Part shown: positions 18,649-27,903 of the stretch, piece by piece
How positions within the stretch are numbered: the first letter of the stretch is position 1
Layout of the letters: every line of letters starts with the position of its first letter
Assembly (NCBI GenBank): GCA_001770205.1
Contig: MEQL01000037.1
Coordinates: 47,059-111,058 of the forward strand
Direction of reading: 5' to 3'
DNA from: Bdellovibrionales bacterium RIFOXYD12_FULL_39_22
GTDB lineage: Bacteria > Bdellovibrionota > Bacteriovoracia > Bacteriovoracales > Bacteriovoracaceae
DNA: 64,000 nt
Position numbers and translations under genes: made by a program
The notes under the pieces: generated by a model
Seen by the model: only the letters and a program-made list of their open reading frames with translations
Databases searched by the model: none
What the model was told of the DNA's origin: nothing

Positions 18649-19122
18649 CTATGCGTTATTTACAGATATGCTGTCAAGAACAGCATTAACAAAGGAGTAT
18701 GATTGAGAGTCGCTAAATCGTTTAGCAAGTTTAATGGCCTCATCAATTACAATTTTTTTGGAGACCTTTCTAATTGTTAGTTCAAAGGTGGCGACAATTA
18801 AAATGGTAAGATCGATTTTTTTTAGTTTACTAATATTCCAGGACTGAATATTGGCCTTAATAGTTTCTAAAATATTAGGATAATTTTCAAGAATACTAAT
18901 TATATCTGGTGTTATTTTTTTTAATTTGATGGATTTAAAGTTAGAGGGGATATCGCTATCTTTTTCTTCTAAAGAGGTTATATATGTTTTGATTTCTTCT
19001 TCCAACAAATTATGATCGTTGGCCATCGCTTTAATTTTTTCACTGCTGTCGGCCATTTGGAGATGGTATAAAAATTTAAAAATGAATTCACGGGCCAAAC
19101 TTCTTGTATCAACATTTCCCAT
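18649..19122 (-). CDS. nusB: Transcription antitermination factor NusB
   Basis: 157 residues and all helical. The N-terminal SLAREFIFKFLYHLQM and the C-terminal ELTIRKVSKKIVIDEAIKLAKRFSDSQSYSFVNAVLDSI are the conserved NusB regions. NusB with NusE (S10) binds boxA RNA in rRNA operon antitermination. The gene follows nrdR by 9 bases, a common bacterial arrangement. Confidence 0.93.
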   Translation of the reverse strand: MGNVDTRSLAREFIFKFLYHLQMADSSEKIKAMANDHNLLEEEIKTYITSLEEKDSDIPSNFKSIKLKKITPDIISILENYPNILETIKANIQSWNISKLKKIDLTILIVATFELTIRKVSKKIVIDEAIKLAKRFSDSQSYSFVNAVLDSISVNNA

Positions 19123-19131
19123 ATAGTGTTC

Positions 19132-19641
19132 CTAATCAAACTCCACTAGGCCATCTTCGCTGCAAGATGAAGGGAGATGGCCTCGAGACTTATTTTTTAA
19201 ATCATTTTTAAGGCCGAGAATAAAATCATCAATGTTGTCAAAATTCCAATAAAATGAGGCAAAGCGGACATAGGCCACAGGATCAATTAAATGCAATTTT
19301 CTCATTACTAGTTGGCCAATTTCTGGAGTGGTGACCTCGTTTTTATGATTTTCAATAATTTCTTTTTCTATTGATTCTATTAATTTATCTATTTCTATCA
19401 CGGAAATTGGCCGCTTTTGACAGGCCTTCTTCACACCCTTTAAAATTTTTTCACGATTAAAACTTTCTCTGCGGCCATCATTTTTAACCACATCGGGTAG
19501 GATGATCTCAATTTTTTCATAGGTAGTGAAACGATGAGAGCAGTTATCGCATTTGCGGCGACGTCGAATTGCCGCGCCATCGAGAAGCAGTCTGGAGTCG
19601 ATAACCTTAGTGTCTTGAGTATTACAAACCGCACATTTCAT
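19132..19641 (-). CDS. nrdR: Transcriptional repressor NrdR
   Basis: 169 residues from the ATG at 19641, which follows a TAGGA ribosome site. The frame is open further upstream to 19779, but the family always begins at MKCAVC. An N-terminal zinc ribbon (CAVC and CDNC pairs) is followed by the ATP-cone domain (VVKNDGRRESFNREKIL). NrdR senses ATP/dATP and represses ribonucleotide reductase genes. The C-terminal tail after residue 145 is longer than in E. coli NrdR. It is followed by nusB. Confidence 0.95.
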   Translation of the reverse strand: MKCAVCNTQDTKVIDSRLLLDGAAIRRRRKCDNCSHRFTTYEKIEIILPDVVKNDGRRESFNREKILKGVKKACQKRPISVIEIDKLIESIEKEIIENHKNEVTTPEIGQLVMRKLHLIDPVAYVRFASFYWNFDNIDDFILGLKNDLKNKSRGHLPSSCSEDGLVEFD

Positions 19642-19807
19642 ATTTTTTTTCCTACGATTCTTTACTGGGATTACTGGCGTATGGCAAGAAGTTATAGTTA
19701 TAAATATATTGAGTTGTATTTTTTTTACAAGCAAGTTGTTGATTGACGAGGCAAATTCTCCCTGATAATTTGTTACCAATTATAGATTTTTTCCATAGGA
19801 TCATTGC

Positions 19808-19879
19808 ATGCAGATTATTGCGAACCTGGTTGTTGTGCTTTTTCTTGTTGTGATTATTGGCCAAGACTATTTTTTCTAA
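19808..19879 (+). CDS. Possible 23-residue hydrophobic microprotein
   Basis: A short frame reading MQIIANLVVVLFLVVIIGQDYFF lies in the 260-base gap between glyA and nrdR, on the strand opposite both. An AGGA ribosome site is 7 bases before the ATG, and a TTGACG / GATAAT promoter-like pair lies 60-70 bases upstream, with a short spacer. The sequence would form one membrane helix. At this length it may be chance; no homologue is known to me. Confidence 0.3.
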   Translation: MQIIANLVVVLFLVVIIGQDYFF

Positions 19880-19901
19880 GAGTTCAGTAGTTTTAAATTA
19901 A

Positions 19902-21155
19902 CTATTTATAGACTGGAAAATCTTTGCACAGGGCAAGTACGTCCTTTCTTATTGATGTCAAAATGCTCTCATTTTCACTGTTGCGCAAGGCCTTTACAAT
20001 CCACTTAGCAACAGTTTCCATATGTTCTTCTTTAAGGCCTCTTGTTGTCATGGCCGGAGTTCCAAGGCGAATTCCTGAGGTAATAAATGGAGAGCGCTGA
20101 TCATTGGGAATCATATTTTTATTACAGGTTATACCAGCTCGCTCCAAAGTTGTTTCGGCCTTTTTCCCCGATAGGCCAACCGAATCCGTTTTACAAAGCA
20201 TTAAATGATTGTCCGTTCCTCCGGAAACGATACCAACACCTTCTCTCATTAGTGTTTCTGCTAATTTCTTTGCATTTTTTAAAACCTGCGTTTGGTAAAT
20301 TTTAAAATCTGGCGAGAGCGCCTCTTTAAAGGCAACGGCCTTGGCGGCAATAACATGTTCTAACGGACCGCCCTGAATTCCCGGGAAAATAGTAAAGTTG
20401 ATATTTTTAGCATATTCTTCATTATTGGTTAAAACCAATCCTCCACGCGGGCCGCGCAAGGTTTTATGCGTAGTCGAGGTCACAAAGTCAGCAACTCCTA
20501 CGGGAGTTGGATGGAGGCCACAGGCAACTAATCCAGCGATGTGGGCCATATCAACTACAAAGTATGCATCAATACTTTTGGCAATTTCTCTAAATTTTTG
20601 AAAATCGATTATTCGCGGATAGGCACTTGCACCGGCCACAATTACTCGAGGTTTTTCTCGTTTGGCAATGGCCTCAACCTGGTTGTAGTCGATGGTTTCT
20701 GTTTCTAAATTCAGCCCATAAGAGATAACTTGAAAAAGTTTTCCGCTAAAATTAACAGGAGAACCGTGAGTAAGGTGCCCGCCTTCTGCTAAATTCATTC
20801 CTAAAAATTTATCCCCAGGTTTTAAAATCGATAAGTAGCATCCCATATTGGCCTGAGAACCGGAGTGGGCCTGAACATTGGCAAAATGGGCCCCAAAAAG
20901 AGTTTTGGCCCGGTCAATGGCCAGTTGCTCAACAGCATCAACTACTTCACAACCTCCATAGTAGCGCTTGCCTGGATATCCCTCCGCATATTTATTAGTC
21001 AAAATGGTGCCTTGTGCCTGGATAACTGCTCGAGAAGCGTAGTTTTCTGAGGCAATCAGCTCGAGGCCATCTTCTTGGCGACGTAGCTCTTTTTCTATTA
21101 GCGCACTAATTTCTGGATCTACTGAGGATAGTTCGTAAGATGTTTGATGGCCCAT
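19902..21155 (-). CDS. glyA: Serine hydroxymethyltransferase
   Basis: 417 residues, the usual length. The conserved N-terminal [19 protein letters not shown] region, the [11 protein letters not shown] loop and the PLP-binding lysine in [12 protein letters not shown] are all present. The enzyme converts serine and tetrahydrofolate to glycine and 5,10-methylene-THF. It lies 23 bases after fabF and may be read from the same transcript. The region is very dense in GGCC sites. Confidence 0.97.
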   Translation of the reverse strand: MGHQTSYELSSVDPEISALIEKELRRQEDGLELIASENYASRAVIQAQGTILTNKYAEGYPGKRYYGGCEVVDAVEQLAIDRAKTLFGAHFANVQAHSGSQANMGCYLSILKPGDKFLGMNLAEGGHLTHGSPVNFSGKLFQVISYGLNLETETIDYNQVEAIAKREKPRVIVAGASAYPRIIDFQKFREIAKSIDAYFVVDMAHIAGLVACGLHPTPVGVADFVTSTTHKTLRGPRGGLVLTNNEEYAKNINFTIFPGIQGGPLEHVIAAKAVAFKEALSPDFKIYQTQVLKNAKKLAETLMREGVGIVSGGTDNHLMLCKTDSVGLSGKKAETTLERAGITCNKNMIPNDQRSPFITSGIRLGTPAMTTRGLKEEHMETVAKWIVKALRNSENESILTSIRKDVLALCKDFPVYK

Positions 21156-21178
21156 AAAGCTCTCCTAATATTTAAAAG

Positions 21179-22429
21179 CTAATTGTATTTTTTAAAAATG
21201 GTCGAAGAATTTGTTCCACCAAATCCAAACGAGTTATTAAGCGAATATTGAATATTGGCCGATACTGCCTGGTTTGCTGTGTAGTCTAGATCGCATTTTG
21301 GATCTTGATTTAGCAAATTGATAGTGGGCGGAATAATTCCTGTTTCTAAAACCATTATCGAGAAAATTGACTCTATTCCTCCGGCGGCGCCCAAAAGATG
21401 GCCTGTGCTTGATTTGGTAGAGCTGATATGTAGCTTGTTGGCGTGGTCTGTGAAAACCTGGCGTACGGCAAAGGTTTCCGCAATATCACCTAGAGGAGTA
21501 GATGTTCCATGAGCATTGATGTACCCAATATCTTTGTAGTTGATATTTGCGCTTTCTAAGGCCAGCTTCATACAACGAATTGCGCCATCGCCTTCAGGGT
21601 GAGGGGCGGTAATATGGTGAGCATCAGAGGTTGCTCCATGGCCAACAATTTCTGCATATATTTTGGCCCCTCGGGCCTGGGCCTTTTCTAAATCTTCTAA
21701 AATTAAAATTCCTGCTCCCTCGCCCATTACAAAACCATCTCGATCAACATCAAAAGGGCGAGATGCCGTGAGTGGATTTTCGTTTTTAGAGAGTGCCTTC
21801 ATTGAGGCAAAACCAGAGAAAGGAAGATTGCACATAACAGATTCTGCCCCTCCCGTAACCATCATATCATGTCGTCCTAATTTGATTTCATCGGCAGCAG
21901 CTCCAATTGCATGCGCTCCTGAAGCACAGGCGCTAGCAATACTAAAATTAATACCGCGAAATCCAAATTGGATTGTAATTAATCCTGTAGTCATATTGGG
22001 GATAACTGATGGAATAAAAAATGGGGAAACACGCTTGGCCCCTTTGCTTAAAAAATCTTCATAGGATCGCTCGATCATGGGGAATCCGCCCATCCCAACA
22101 CCTAAAATTGCGCCGCAGCGGTTGAGTGCATATGGATTTTTCTCTAGAAGGCCAGCATGTCCAAGGGCCTCATTAGCAGAATGTAGTGCAAAATGATTGA
22201 AGCGATCTATGCGAGTTGCCTCTTTGGGGTCCATCAAATTTTCTGCGATGTTGAATTTTTTTACTTCGCCACCAATTTTAATAGGAAGTTTTTCGGTATT
22301 AATATTTTCAAGTATTGATACTCCGGATTGGCCACTTATTAGTTTTTGCCAAATCTCTGGCAGAGTGTGGCCCAGGCCACAAATTGCACCCATTCCAGTT
22401 ACAGCGACTCTTCTAAAGGAAGTTGACAT
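21179..22429 (-). CDS. fabF: Beta-ketoacyl-ACP synthase II
   Basis: 416 residues. The Cys-His-His triad is visible: C168 in SIASACASGAH, H307 in NAHGTSTPLGD and H344 in KSSTGHLLGAAG. It elongates acyl-ACP in type II fatty acid synthesis. It is downstream of acpP on the same strand, but a hairpin terminator lies in between, which suggests reduced or separate expression. Ribosome site AGGAG lies before the ATG. Confidence 0.96.
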   Translation of the reverse strand: MSTSFRRVAVTGMGAICGLGHTLPEIWQKLISGQSGVSILENINTEKLPIKIGGEVKKFNIAENLMDPKEATRIDRFNHFALHSANEALGHAGLLEKNPYALNRCGAILGVGMGGFPMIERSYEDFLSKGAKRVSPFFIPSVIPNMTTGLITIQFGFRGINFSIASACASGAHAIGAAADEIKLGRHDMMVTGGAESVMCNLPFSGFASMKALSKNENPLTASRPFDVDRDGFVMGEGAGILILEDLEKAQARGAKIYAEIVGHGATSDAHHITAPHPEGDGAIRCMKLALESANINYKDIGYINAHGTSTPLGDIAETFAVRQVFTDHANKLHISSTKSSTGHLLGAAGGIESIFSIMVLETGIIPPTINLLNQDPKCDLDYTANQAVSANIQYSLNNSFGFGGTNSSTIFKKYN

Positions 22430-22505
22430 TTTTACCTCTCCTTGAGTTTATTATTACGATTTTATTAGTATGGAAAAGCGGATTATTTTTACACTCAAAT
22501 AGACA

Positions 22506-22539
22506 AAAAGGGAAGGATTCCTAAGAAAGCTTCCCTTTT
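22506..22539 (-). terminator. Rho-independent terminator between acpP and fabF
   Basis: A 10-bp perfect stem (AAAAGGGAAG paired with CTTCCCTTTT) with a 14-base loop lies 30 bases after the acpP stop, and on the minus strand it is followed by CTTTTTG. It also has a T run on the other strand. It probably ends most acpP transcripts and lets some reach fabF. Confidence 0.7.
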
Positions 22540-22568
22540 ATTTGGATCAAATTATTGTTTGTTTTCTA

Positions 22569-22802
22569 CTATTGTTTGTTTGTAAGGTAGGTAACAACAT
22601 CGCGAACTTTTTTTAGGCCTTCGGCCTCTTCTTCCGGAATTTCTATGTTGAACTCATCCTCCATTTTCATCATCAGTTCAACGATATCCAAAGAATCAAG
22701 ATTCAAATCGTCATTAAAGCTGGTATCTAGTGTGATTTTTGATTGATCAACTTTTGTAGCTTCGCTGATTAACTTAATAACTTTTTGCTCCATTTCTTGC
22801 AT
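22569..22802 (-). CDS. acpP: Acyl carrier protein
   Basis: 77 residues, strongly acidic. The phosphopantetheine attachment site is S37 in NLDSLDIVEL. It carries acyl chains in fatty acid synthesis. It lies downstream of fabG, with about 70 bases between them, and upstream of a terminator. This high-copy protein commonly has its own strong promoter; none is obvious by eye. Confidence 0.97.
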   Translation of the reverse strand: MQEMEQKVIKLISEATKVDQSKITLDTSFNDDLNLDSLDIVELMMKMEDEFNIEIPEEEAEGLKKVRDVVTYLTNKQ

Positions 22803-22870
22803 TTTCCAGACTCCTGTTTAAAGTAAATAAATAGTTAACTCATTAATATAAAAACGTAAGAGCATTGTTT

Positions 22871-23629
22871 TTATATATAAAGACCTCCATCAATCTTTAT
22901 AATTTCACCAGTAATATATGATGATGCACAACTTAGCAAGTAGCAAATTAACCCCGCCACCTCCTCCGAATCCCCAAAACGTTTTAGTGGAATATTGGAA
23001 AGATAGCTCTCTTTGGTTTCTGCACTCAGCGACTCAGTCATGTCCGTCTTTATAAAACCGGGACAAATAACATTGCAGCGAATATTTCGAGAGGCCAATT
23101 CCTTTGCGTATGATTTTGTGAATCCAATTAGTCCAGCCTTGGAGGCGGCATAAGCAATTTGGGAAGGATTTCCCATTAGGCCAACAACCGAACTAACATT
23201 CACTATGGAGACATTCTCTGCTTTTAAAAAATATCGGGATAATGCAGAGGTTAATAGAATTGCTGATTTCAAATTTACATCGATTATTTTATCAACATCT
23301 TCTTCCTTGATTCGCAAAACTATTTGATCTTTTGAGATGCCGGCATTGTTAACTAATCCCGTAATTGGGCCGATTTCTTTTATGAAAGTTGCCAATTTAT
23401 CGGTGAAGTTAGCAGTTTCGGTAATATCAAATTTTAAGGCAGTGGCCTTCCCACCTAGGTTGGTAATTTCCTTTTTTAATTCCTCGGCAATACTTTCATC
23501 TCCGCGGTAATTAAATACTACGTGTGCTTGCTGGCGGGCCAAAACGGTAGCAATGGAGCGGCCAATACCTCTAGTTGCTCCGGTTACGAGAATAATTTTA
23601 TCTTTTAAGTCAGGGTATTGTACAAACAT
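22871..23629 (-). CDS. fabG: 3-oxoacyl-ACP reductase
   Basis: 252 residues. TGATRGIGRS (16-25) binds NADPH, N119 is in DVNL, and the catalytic S147, Y160 and K164 fall in SSVVG and YAASK. It reduces 3-oxoacyl-ACP in fatty acid elongation. It starts one base after the fabD stop, so the two are coupled. Confidence 0.95.
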   Translation of the reverse strand: MFVQYPDLKDKIILVTGATRGIGRSIATVLARQQAHVVFNYRGDESIAEELKKEITNLGGKATALKFDITETANFTDKLATFIKEIGPITGLVNNAGISKDQIVLRIKEEDVDKIIDVNLKSAILLTSALSRYFLKAENVSIVNVSSVVGLMGNPSQIAYAASKAGLIGFTKSYAKELASRNIRCNVICPGFIKTDMTESLSAETKESYLSNIPLKRFGDSEEVAGLICYLLSCASSYITGEIIKIDGGLYI

Positions 23630-23630
23630 T

Positions 23631-24587
23631 TTAAATCATCCCCTTTAATTCCGTATAGGAATCTTCAAATTCCATTGATAAAACCTTTATATCGCGATTA
23701 ATTTTTCTAACTAATCCGGCCAATACTCGGCCAGTGCCAATTTCTAGACAGAGTGTATTTGAATCCAATTTGGCGATACTTTTGGACCACTGTACACTCC
23801 CACAAACCTGATCTATTAAATTTTGTCTGATCACATCCCCGGATGTTTCAATAGGATATTCGGTTGCATTTATATTAGCGATGTAGGGAGTCTTGAGAGG
23901 CAGAAATTTAAATTTAGAAAATGCCGCTGCCAAATTATTCGCAGCAGGCTCCATTAACGGGGAGTGAAAAGGAGCTGAAACTTTTAGTTCCAGAGCTTTT
24001 GTTCGGCCATCAACATTGGCCTCAATCCATTTCGCCGCACGATCACATGCTGCTGCATGGCCAGAAATAACTGTTTGTCCAGGCTCATTGAAGTTGGCCG
24101 CGGTAACGATTTCTCCCTTAGACTTATCGCTGGCCAATTCACATGCTTCAACGACTTTTTCTTCGCTTGCACGCATAATGGCATACATTTTTCCTTTGCC
24201 TTGAGGTACTGCCTCCTGCATGAATTTTCCTCGAAGATGAACGGCCATAACGGCATCTTCAAAACTTAGCGCTCCAGCTGCTACAAGGGCGGAGTATTCA
24301 CCAATGGAGTGGCCAAGTACGCGGTTAACTGCAACGCCCTTACTATCTAGAAGCTCTTTTACATTTTGCCAGATAGCAACTGAGTGAGTTAGAAGTGCTG
24401 GTTGAGTGTTGGCGGTTAGTGTGAGTTGTTCCTCTGGGCCATTGAAACAAATGGAAGACAAGTTGTATCCTAAGATGTCATCCGCTTTTTTAAATAGATT
24501 AAAGCTTGGCCGCCCTTCAAGTTCCTTTCCCATTCCAACGTGTTGTGATCCCTGGCCTGGAAAGAGCAATGTGACTGATTTAAACAT
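23631..24587 (-). CDS. fabD: Malonyl-CoA:ACP acyltransferase
   Basis: 318 residues. LLFPGQGSQHVGMG begins the protein, the nucleophile is S94 in GHSIGEYSA, and the partner histidine lies in SAPFHSPLM. It loads malonyl groups onto ACP. In many bacteria plsX and fabH stand between rpmF and fabD; here only about 95 non-coding bases do. Confidence 0.95.
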   Translation of the reverse strand: MFKSVTLLFPGQGSQHVGMGKELEGRPSFNLFKKADDILGYNLSSICFNGPEEQLTLTANTQPALLTHSVAIWQNVKELLDSKGVAVNRVLGHSIGEYSALVAAGALSFEDAVMAVHLRGKFMQEAVPQGKGKMYAIMRASEEKVVEACELASDKSKGEIVTAANFNEPGQTVISGHAAACDRAAKWIEANVDGRTKALELKVSAPFHSPLMEPAANNLAAAFSKFKFLPLKTPYIANINATEYPIETSGDVIRQNLIDQVCGSVQWSKSIAKLDSNTLCLEIGTGRVLAGLVRKINRDIKVLSMEFEDSYTELKGMI

Positions 24588-24683
24588 ATTCTAATCCTTG
24601 ATTAAGTTATTAATGAAAAAATAACAAATCTAAATCCCAAAATTAGAAAAGTAGGCATTATCTTTTATTGGTGTGCGGGCAAA

Positions 24684-24905
24684 CTACGCTTGAGCGTCGT
24701 CTTGGGAATTATTAGCAACAGTGGCCTTAACATCAATAATTTCATGGCCGCGATAAGTTCCACAGGCCGCGCAAATTTTATGAGGTAGTGTTATTTCTGA
24801 GCACTTGGGACATGTCATGGTATGTTTTTTAAATAATTTATGGTGTTGGCCAGATCTTCTTTTACCTTTTCGTGATACGCTGGTCTTCTTTTTTGGAACT
24901 GCCAT
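24684..24905 (-). CDS. rpmF: 50S ribosomal protein L32
   Basis: 73 residues, with the standard start MAVPKKKTSVSRKGKRRSG and two CxxC pairs (CPKC, CAAC) of the zinc-ribbon form. It follows the yceD-type gene, the normal neighbour. Ribosome site GGAG lies 8 bases upstream of the ATG. A short acidic tail after residue 60 is slightly longer than in E. coli. Confidence 0.96.
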   Translation of the reverse strand: MAVPKKKTSVSRKGKRRSGQHHKLFKKHTMTCPKCSEITLPHKICAACGTYRGHEIIDVKATVANNSQDDAQA

Positions 24906-25019
24906 AATTAACTCCGGAAATAATAATTCAGTATTGTTATAAAGCCCAAATAGATACGATACAACCGGTAAATATGCAAGCCATTTTTTACGATCAGGAG
25001 CTGGTCATTAGAATGGCCT

Positions 25020-25610
25020 TTAGTCCTCAGGCCGTTGGCAGGAACAACTATCGTGGTTAAGGTTTGTTCCGCATATTGGACAGAGTCCTCTACAATTTTC
25101 GTCGTGTAGTGGAAATTGAGGGATATTTAAAAACAGCTGTTCATGAATCAAATCATTGAAGTTTACGTTGTTATTTGAGTAAAAATAAAGATCCATAGTC
25201 TCTTCTGCGCAAAAAACCTCTGTTTCTTCTTCATAAGTTTGGGCCTTTTCAAAAAGTTCACTCATAAAAAGGGCCCGAAATTGATGATTAATATTTTGAG
25301 TAGTTGAGTCTAGGCAGCGAACACAAGGAGCTTTGTAATTACCGCTGAGAGTTCCCCTTATAATCAAATGATCTCCAAACTCATCGTTTTTTTTGCGAAT
25401 TACGCTTAAATCAATGATTAGATTGCTGGAAGAATTATCATTTTCTTCAGCGTTTATTTCAAAATATTCTCTCTCCAGTTCAGACAAGATTTCTTTTATC
25501 CACGGGATGTCGATGTTGCCCAAGAAGGTCTTTTCTCCATTTAGTGTGAGCTTTGTAATTTTTAATGTCTCTGGAAGAGGGGTGTGGTGTTGTTCATCTG
25601 CAATGGCCAT
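25020..25610 (-). CDS. YceD/DUF177 family protein
   Basis: 196 residues from the ATG at 25610 (MAIADEQHH); the frame is open to another ATG at 25664, and the choice is uncertain. The core GNYKAPCVRCLDSTTQNINHQF and the C-terminal cysteine set CRGLCPICGTNLNHDSCSC match the DUF177 family, whose members sit next to rpmF and help large-subunit rRNA homeostasis. The gene order supports it. It is divergent from aroK. Confidence 0.85.
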   Translation of the reverse strand: MAIADEQHHTPLPETLKITKLTLNGEKTFLGNIDIPWIKEILSELEREYFEINAEENDNSSSNLIIDLSVIRKKNDEFGDHLIIRGTLSGNYKAPCVRCLDSTTQNINHQFRALFMSELFEKAQTYEEETEVFCAEETMDLYFYSNNNVNFNDLIHEQLFLNIPQFPLHDENCRGLCPICGTNLNHDSCSCQRPED

Positions 25611-25780
25611 ACAACGTATCCGCAAGTAAAAGTTTATTAAAGTCGGCAACATATAACGGGCCATAAGTTCTGTAAATATGGTGTGTGATTTTTACATGCA
25701 ACTTTTGCCTAGATTTACATGGGGTAACTATTAAACTAGACTTTATTGCTACGATACTGGTTAACACCAAAGAGGCCAGC

Positions 25781-26344
25781 ATGATTGTTTTATTAAGTGG
25801 TTTTATGGGCGCAGGAAAGAGTTCTCTCTTATCTAAACTAAGAAGAAATAGTTCTGCTGCCGATCAATTCTCTCTTTTGGACCTAGATGAGGAAGTTGAG
25901 AGAAATTGTCGGAAGAGTATATCTCAACTGGTTGAAAAAAATGGTTGGGAATATTTTCGTAAAATAGAGAAAAATTTATTTTATAAGTTGTGCAATTCTC
26001 GTAGCAATTTGGTTGTGGCGCTAGGTGGAGGGACGTTGGATGCGGTTCAAATTCAAAATTTACGCGCAAATAACAACATTGTTATCATTTGGCTGAATAC
26101 TCCCTTTAATGTTTGCCTAGCAAGAATTTTGAGCGAGAAAAATAACAGACCATTGGCCCAAGAGGATGCAGGAATGTTGGAGCGTTTGTACGAGAACAGA
26201 CTTAAGACATACAAACAGTGCGATATAGGGTTGAATGTGGAAGATCAGGAAAAAATAAATGGGGTTGATGATATTTTAAACCTTATAAGCAATAGACTTA
26301 AAACATCGAACTTCGTAAAATGTAATTATGATTTGAATCTCTAA
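25781..26344 (+). CDS. aroK: Shikimate kinase
   Basis: 187 residues from the ATG at 25781, with an AGAGG ribosome site just upstream; the frame is open to 25685 but those residues precede the family start. Walker A is GFMGAGKSS, the shikimate-binding LDLDEEVER and GGGTLD follow, and the lid RPL motif is in NNRPLAQ. It phosphorylates shikimate in aromatic amino acid synthesis. It is placed first in the run that leads to the Mla genes. Confidence 0.9.
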   Translation: MIVLLSGFMGAGKSSLLSKLRRNSSAADQFSLLDLDEEVERNCRKSISQLVEKNGWEYFRKIEKNLFYKLCNSRSNLVVALGGGTLDAVQIQNLRANNNIVIIWLNTPFNVCLARILSEKNNRPLAQEDAGMLERLYENRLKTYKQCDIGLNVEDQEKINGVDDILNLISNRLKTSNFVKCNYDLNL

Positions 26345-26361
26345 ATTAACAGGAGCTTTTT

Positions 26362-27903
26362 GTGGAACAACTTGATCCTAACAAATCAATTGAGAAATTG
26401 GATGTGGCCATTTTAATGGACGATATGGTGGAGATTAGAAAGATTTCTGAAATCTTTCGAAAAATTGGAGTTGTTCCTTCGTTTTATAAAGATCTGAAGG
26501 CCTTCTGGTATGAAACTGTTAATAAAATCCCCGCTATTTGTATTATTGATGTATTAAAAATGAGTGAAGGTGAGTTGGCATTAAAAAACCATCCCAGCGT
26601 AAAAAAAGAGGAGTTGCCGATAGTTTTTTATTATACAGAAGAGACTCAACCGCTTTTGGTCTCGGCCTACGAAATATTTAATTTTGGTCTTTTAAAAAAA
26701 GTTGATAACTATGCTGGGCCAGTCAAAAATATTTTAAGAAGAGTTAATAAATTTGTTGACGCGGAAGAGAAGAGTCGCGAGCTTTCCAAGAGTAGAATCG
26801 ATTTAGATAAGCAGTTGAATAAGGTAGTGGAAGCGACTTCGCGTTATCGCGAGAATGAATTCTATCAAAATAAACTAAACGATTTGATGAAAGAATTTGA
26901 TGGCCAACGAGTTAAGGCCGTGGATGTTTTTAATGCTTGCGATAATGTTTTTTTAAAGTGGACAGAGGTTACAAGGTTTTCTTTTTTAGAATTAAGCCAC
27001 AATTGTCAAAAGTTGATATCACCAGACTCTTTAAATGCTAAATATAAAAAAATCCCCACATTATGGCTTGGGCAGACGAGTAATAGGGGGGTTGAGCCAT
27101 TTGCACAAAATATGGCCAACCAGGTGGCCATAGATTTATTGGGTGGAAATATTATATCCATCATGATTCGAGGTACTAACGAGTTGCCAGAGAAAATTTT
27201 ATTTGTGCAATCAAGCGATGAAGATTTTTTAGATAAGTTTGATTGGGAAAATTTAGAGCGCTATCTGTCTGGGCTTAATAATTTCTATGACGCAAAAAAC
27301 CGGCCATTGGCCAATAACAGAGAACTAATTGTTGGCCCGTGGGAGTTAATGTCACTTTTGGATAGATATTTTTTTGGCGCAGTTGCGAATGATCTTGGCT
27401 CCCCTCAAGTAATGGACGATGTTTACTTGTTTGACGTGGATTTTTCTAATTTAATTTATGTTATACGGAGCAGTGCCAAGTTGCGATTTTATTGGAGCAA
27501 TTTTTTTGGTGAATTTATAAATAAACTCAAAACACAATATAGCTCAATAGAGTTTACTGCCACGAGTATGGGCGTTGGCCATTTGGCCATTTTGGCCAAC
27601 AAAGAGATGGGGGGAGATTTTTTTGTTGCGCTGAAGGCATTTGTTGGCCGCTATCCCTACTGGCGTCACTTTGAGGATGTCGATTTAGTAATAGCTAAAA
27701 ATATAAAACCGATGGTTAAAATGATTCCACTTTCTCCGGAAGCGTATATGCGTTATCTCGAGGATAACCAAGAAGAGGGTTTTTCTAAAATGGCCAAAGT
27801 GACTTCTATGAAAAGTGCTAGCAATGCGACAGTAACAGTTTCTTCGTCGGATAGACGTTCAGAAAAAAACCAACTACTTCATGTGAGGAACGATGCCAAT
27901 TAA
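26362..27903 (+). CDS. Receiver-domain-like protein of unknown function upstream of the Mla genes
   Basis: 513 residues starting at a GTG with an AGGAG ribosome site. The first 130 residues look like a divergent response-regulator receiver domain: acidic pair D20-D21, candidate phospho-acceptor D63 in CIIDV, T92 and K112. A predicted helical linker (about 130-190) joins it to a C-terminal region of about 300 residues that I do not recognise. No DNA-binding motif is seen. Its stop overlaps the mlaE start by 11 bases, so its product may act with the Mla transporter. The receiver assignment is by pattern only. Confidence 0.6.
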   Translation: MEQLDPNKSIEKLDVAILMDDMVEIRKISEIFRKIGVVPSFYKDLKAFWYETVNKIPAICIIDVLKMSEGELALKNHPSVKKEELPIVFYYTEETQPLLVSAYEIFNFGLLKKVDNYAGPVKNILRRVNKFVDAEEKSRELSKSRIDLDKQLNKVVEATSRYRENEFYQNKLNDLMKEFDGQRVKAVDVFNACDNVFLKWTEVTRFSFLELSHNCQKLISPDSLNAKYKKIPTLWLGQTSNRGVEPFAQNMANQVAIDLLGGNIISIMIRGTNELPEKILFVQSSDEDFLDKFDWENLERYLSGLNNFYDAKNRPLANNRELIVGPWELMSLLDRYFFGAVANDLGSPQVMDDVYLFDVDFSNLIYVIRSSAKLRFYWSNFFGEFINKLKTQYSSIEFTATSMGVGHLAILANKEMGGDFFVALKAFVGRYPYWRHFEDVDLVIAKNIKPMVKMIPLSPEAYMRYLEDNQEEGFSKMAKVTSMKSASNATVTVSSSDRRSEKNQLLHVRNDAN

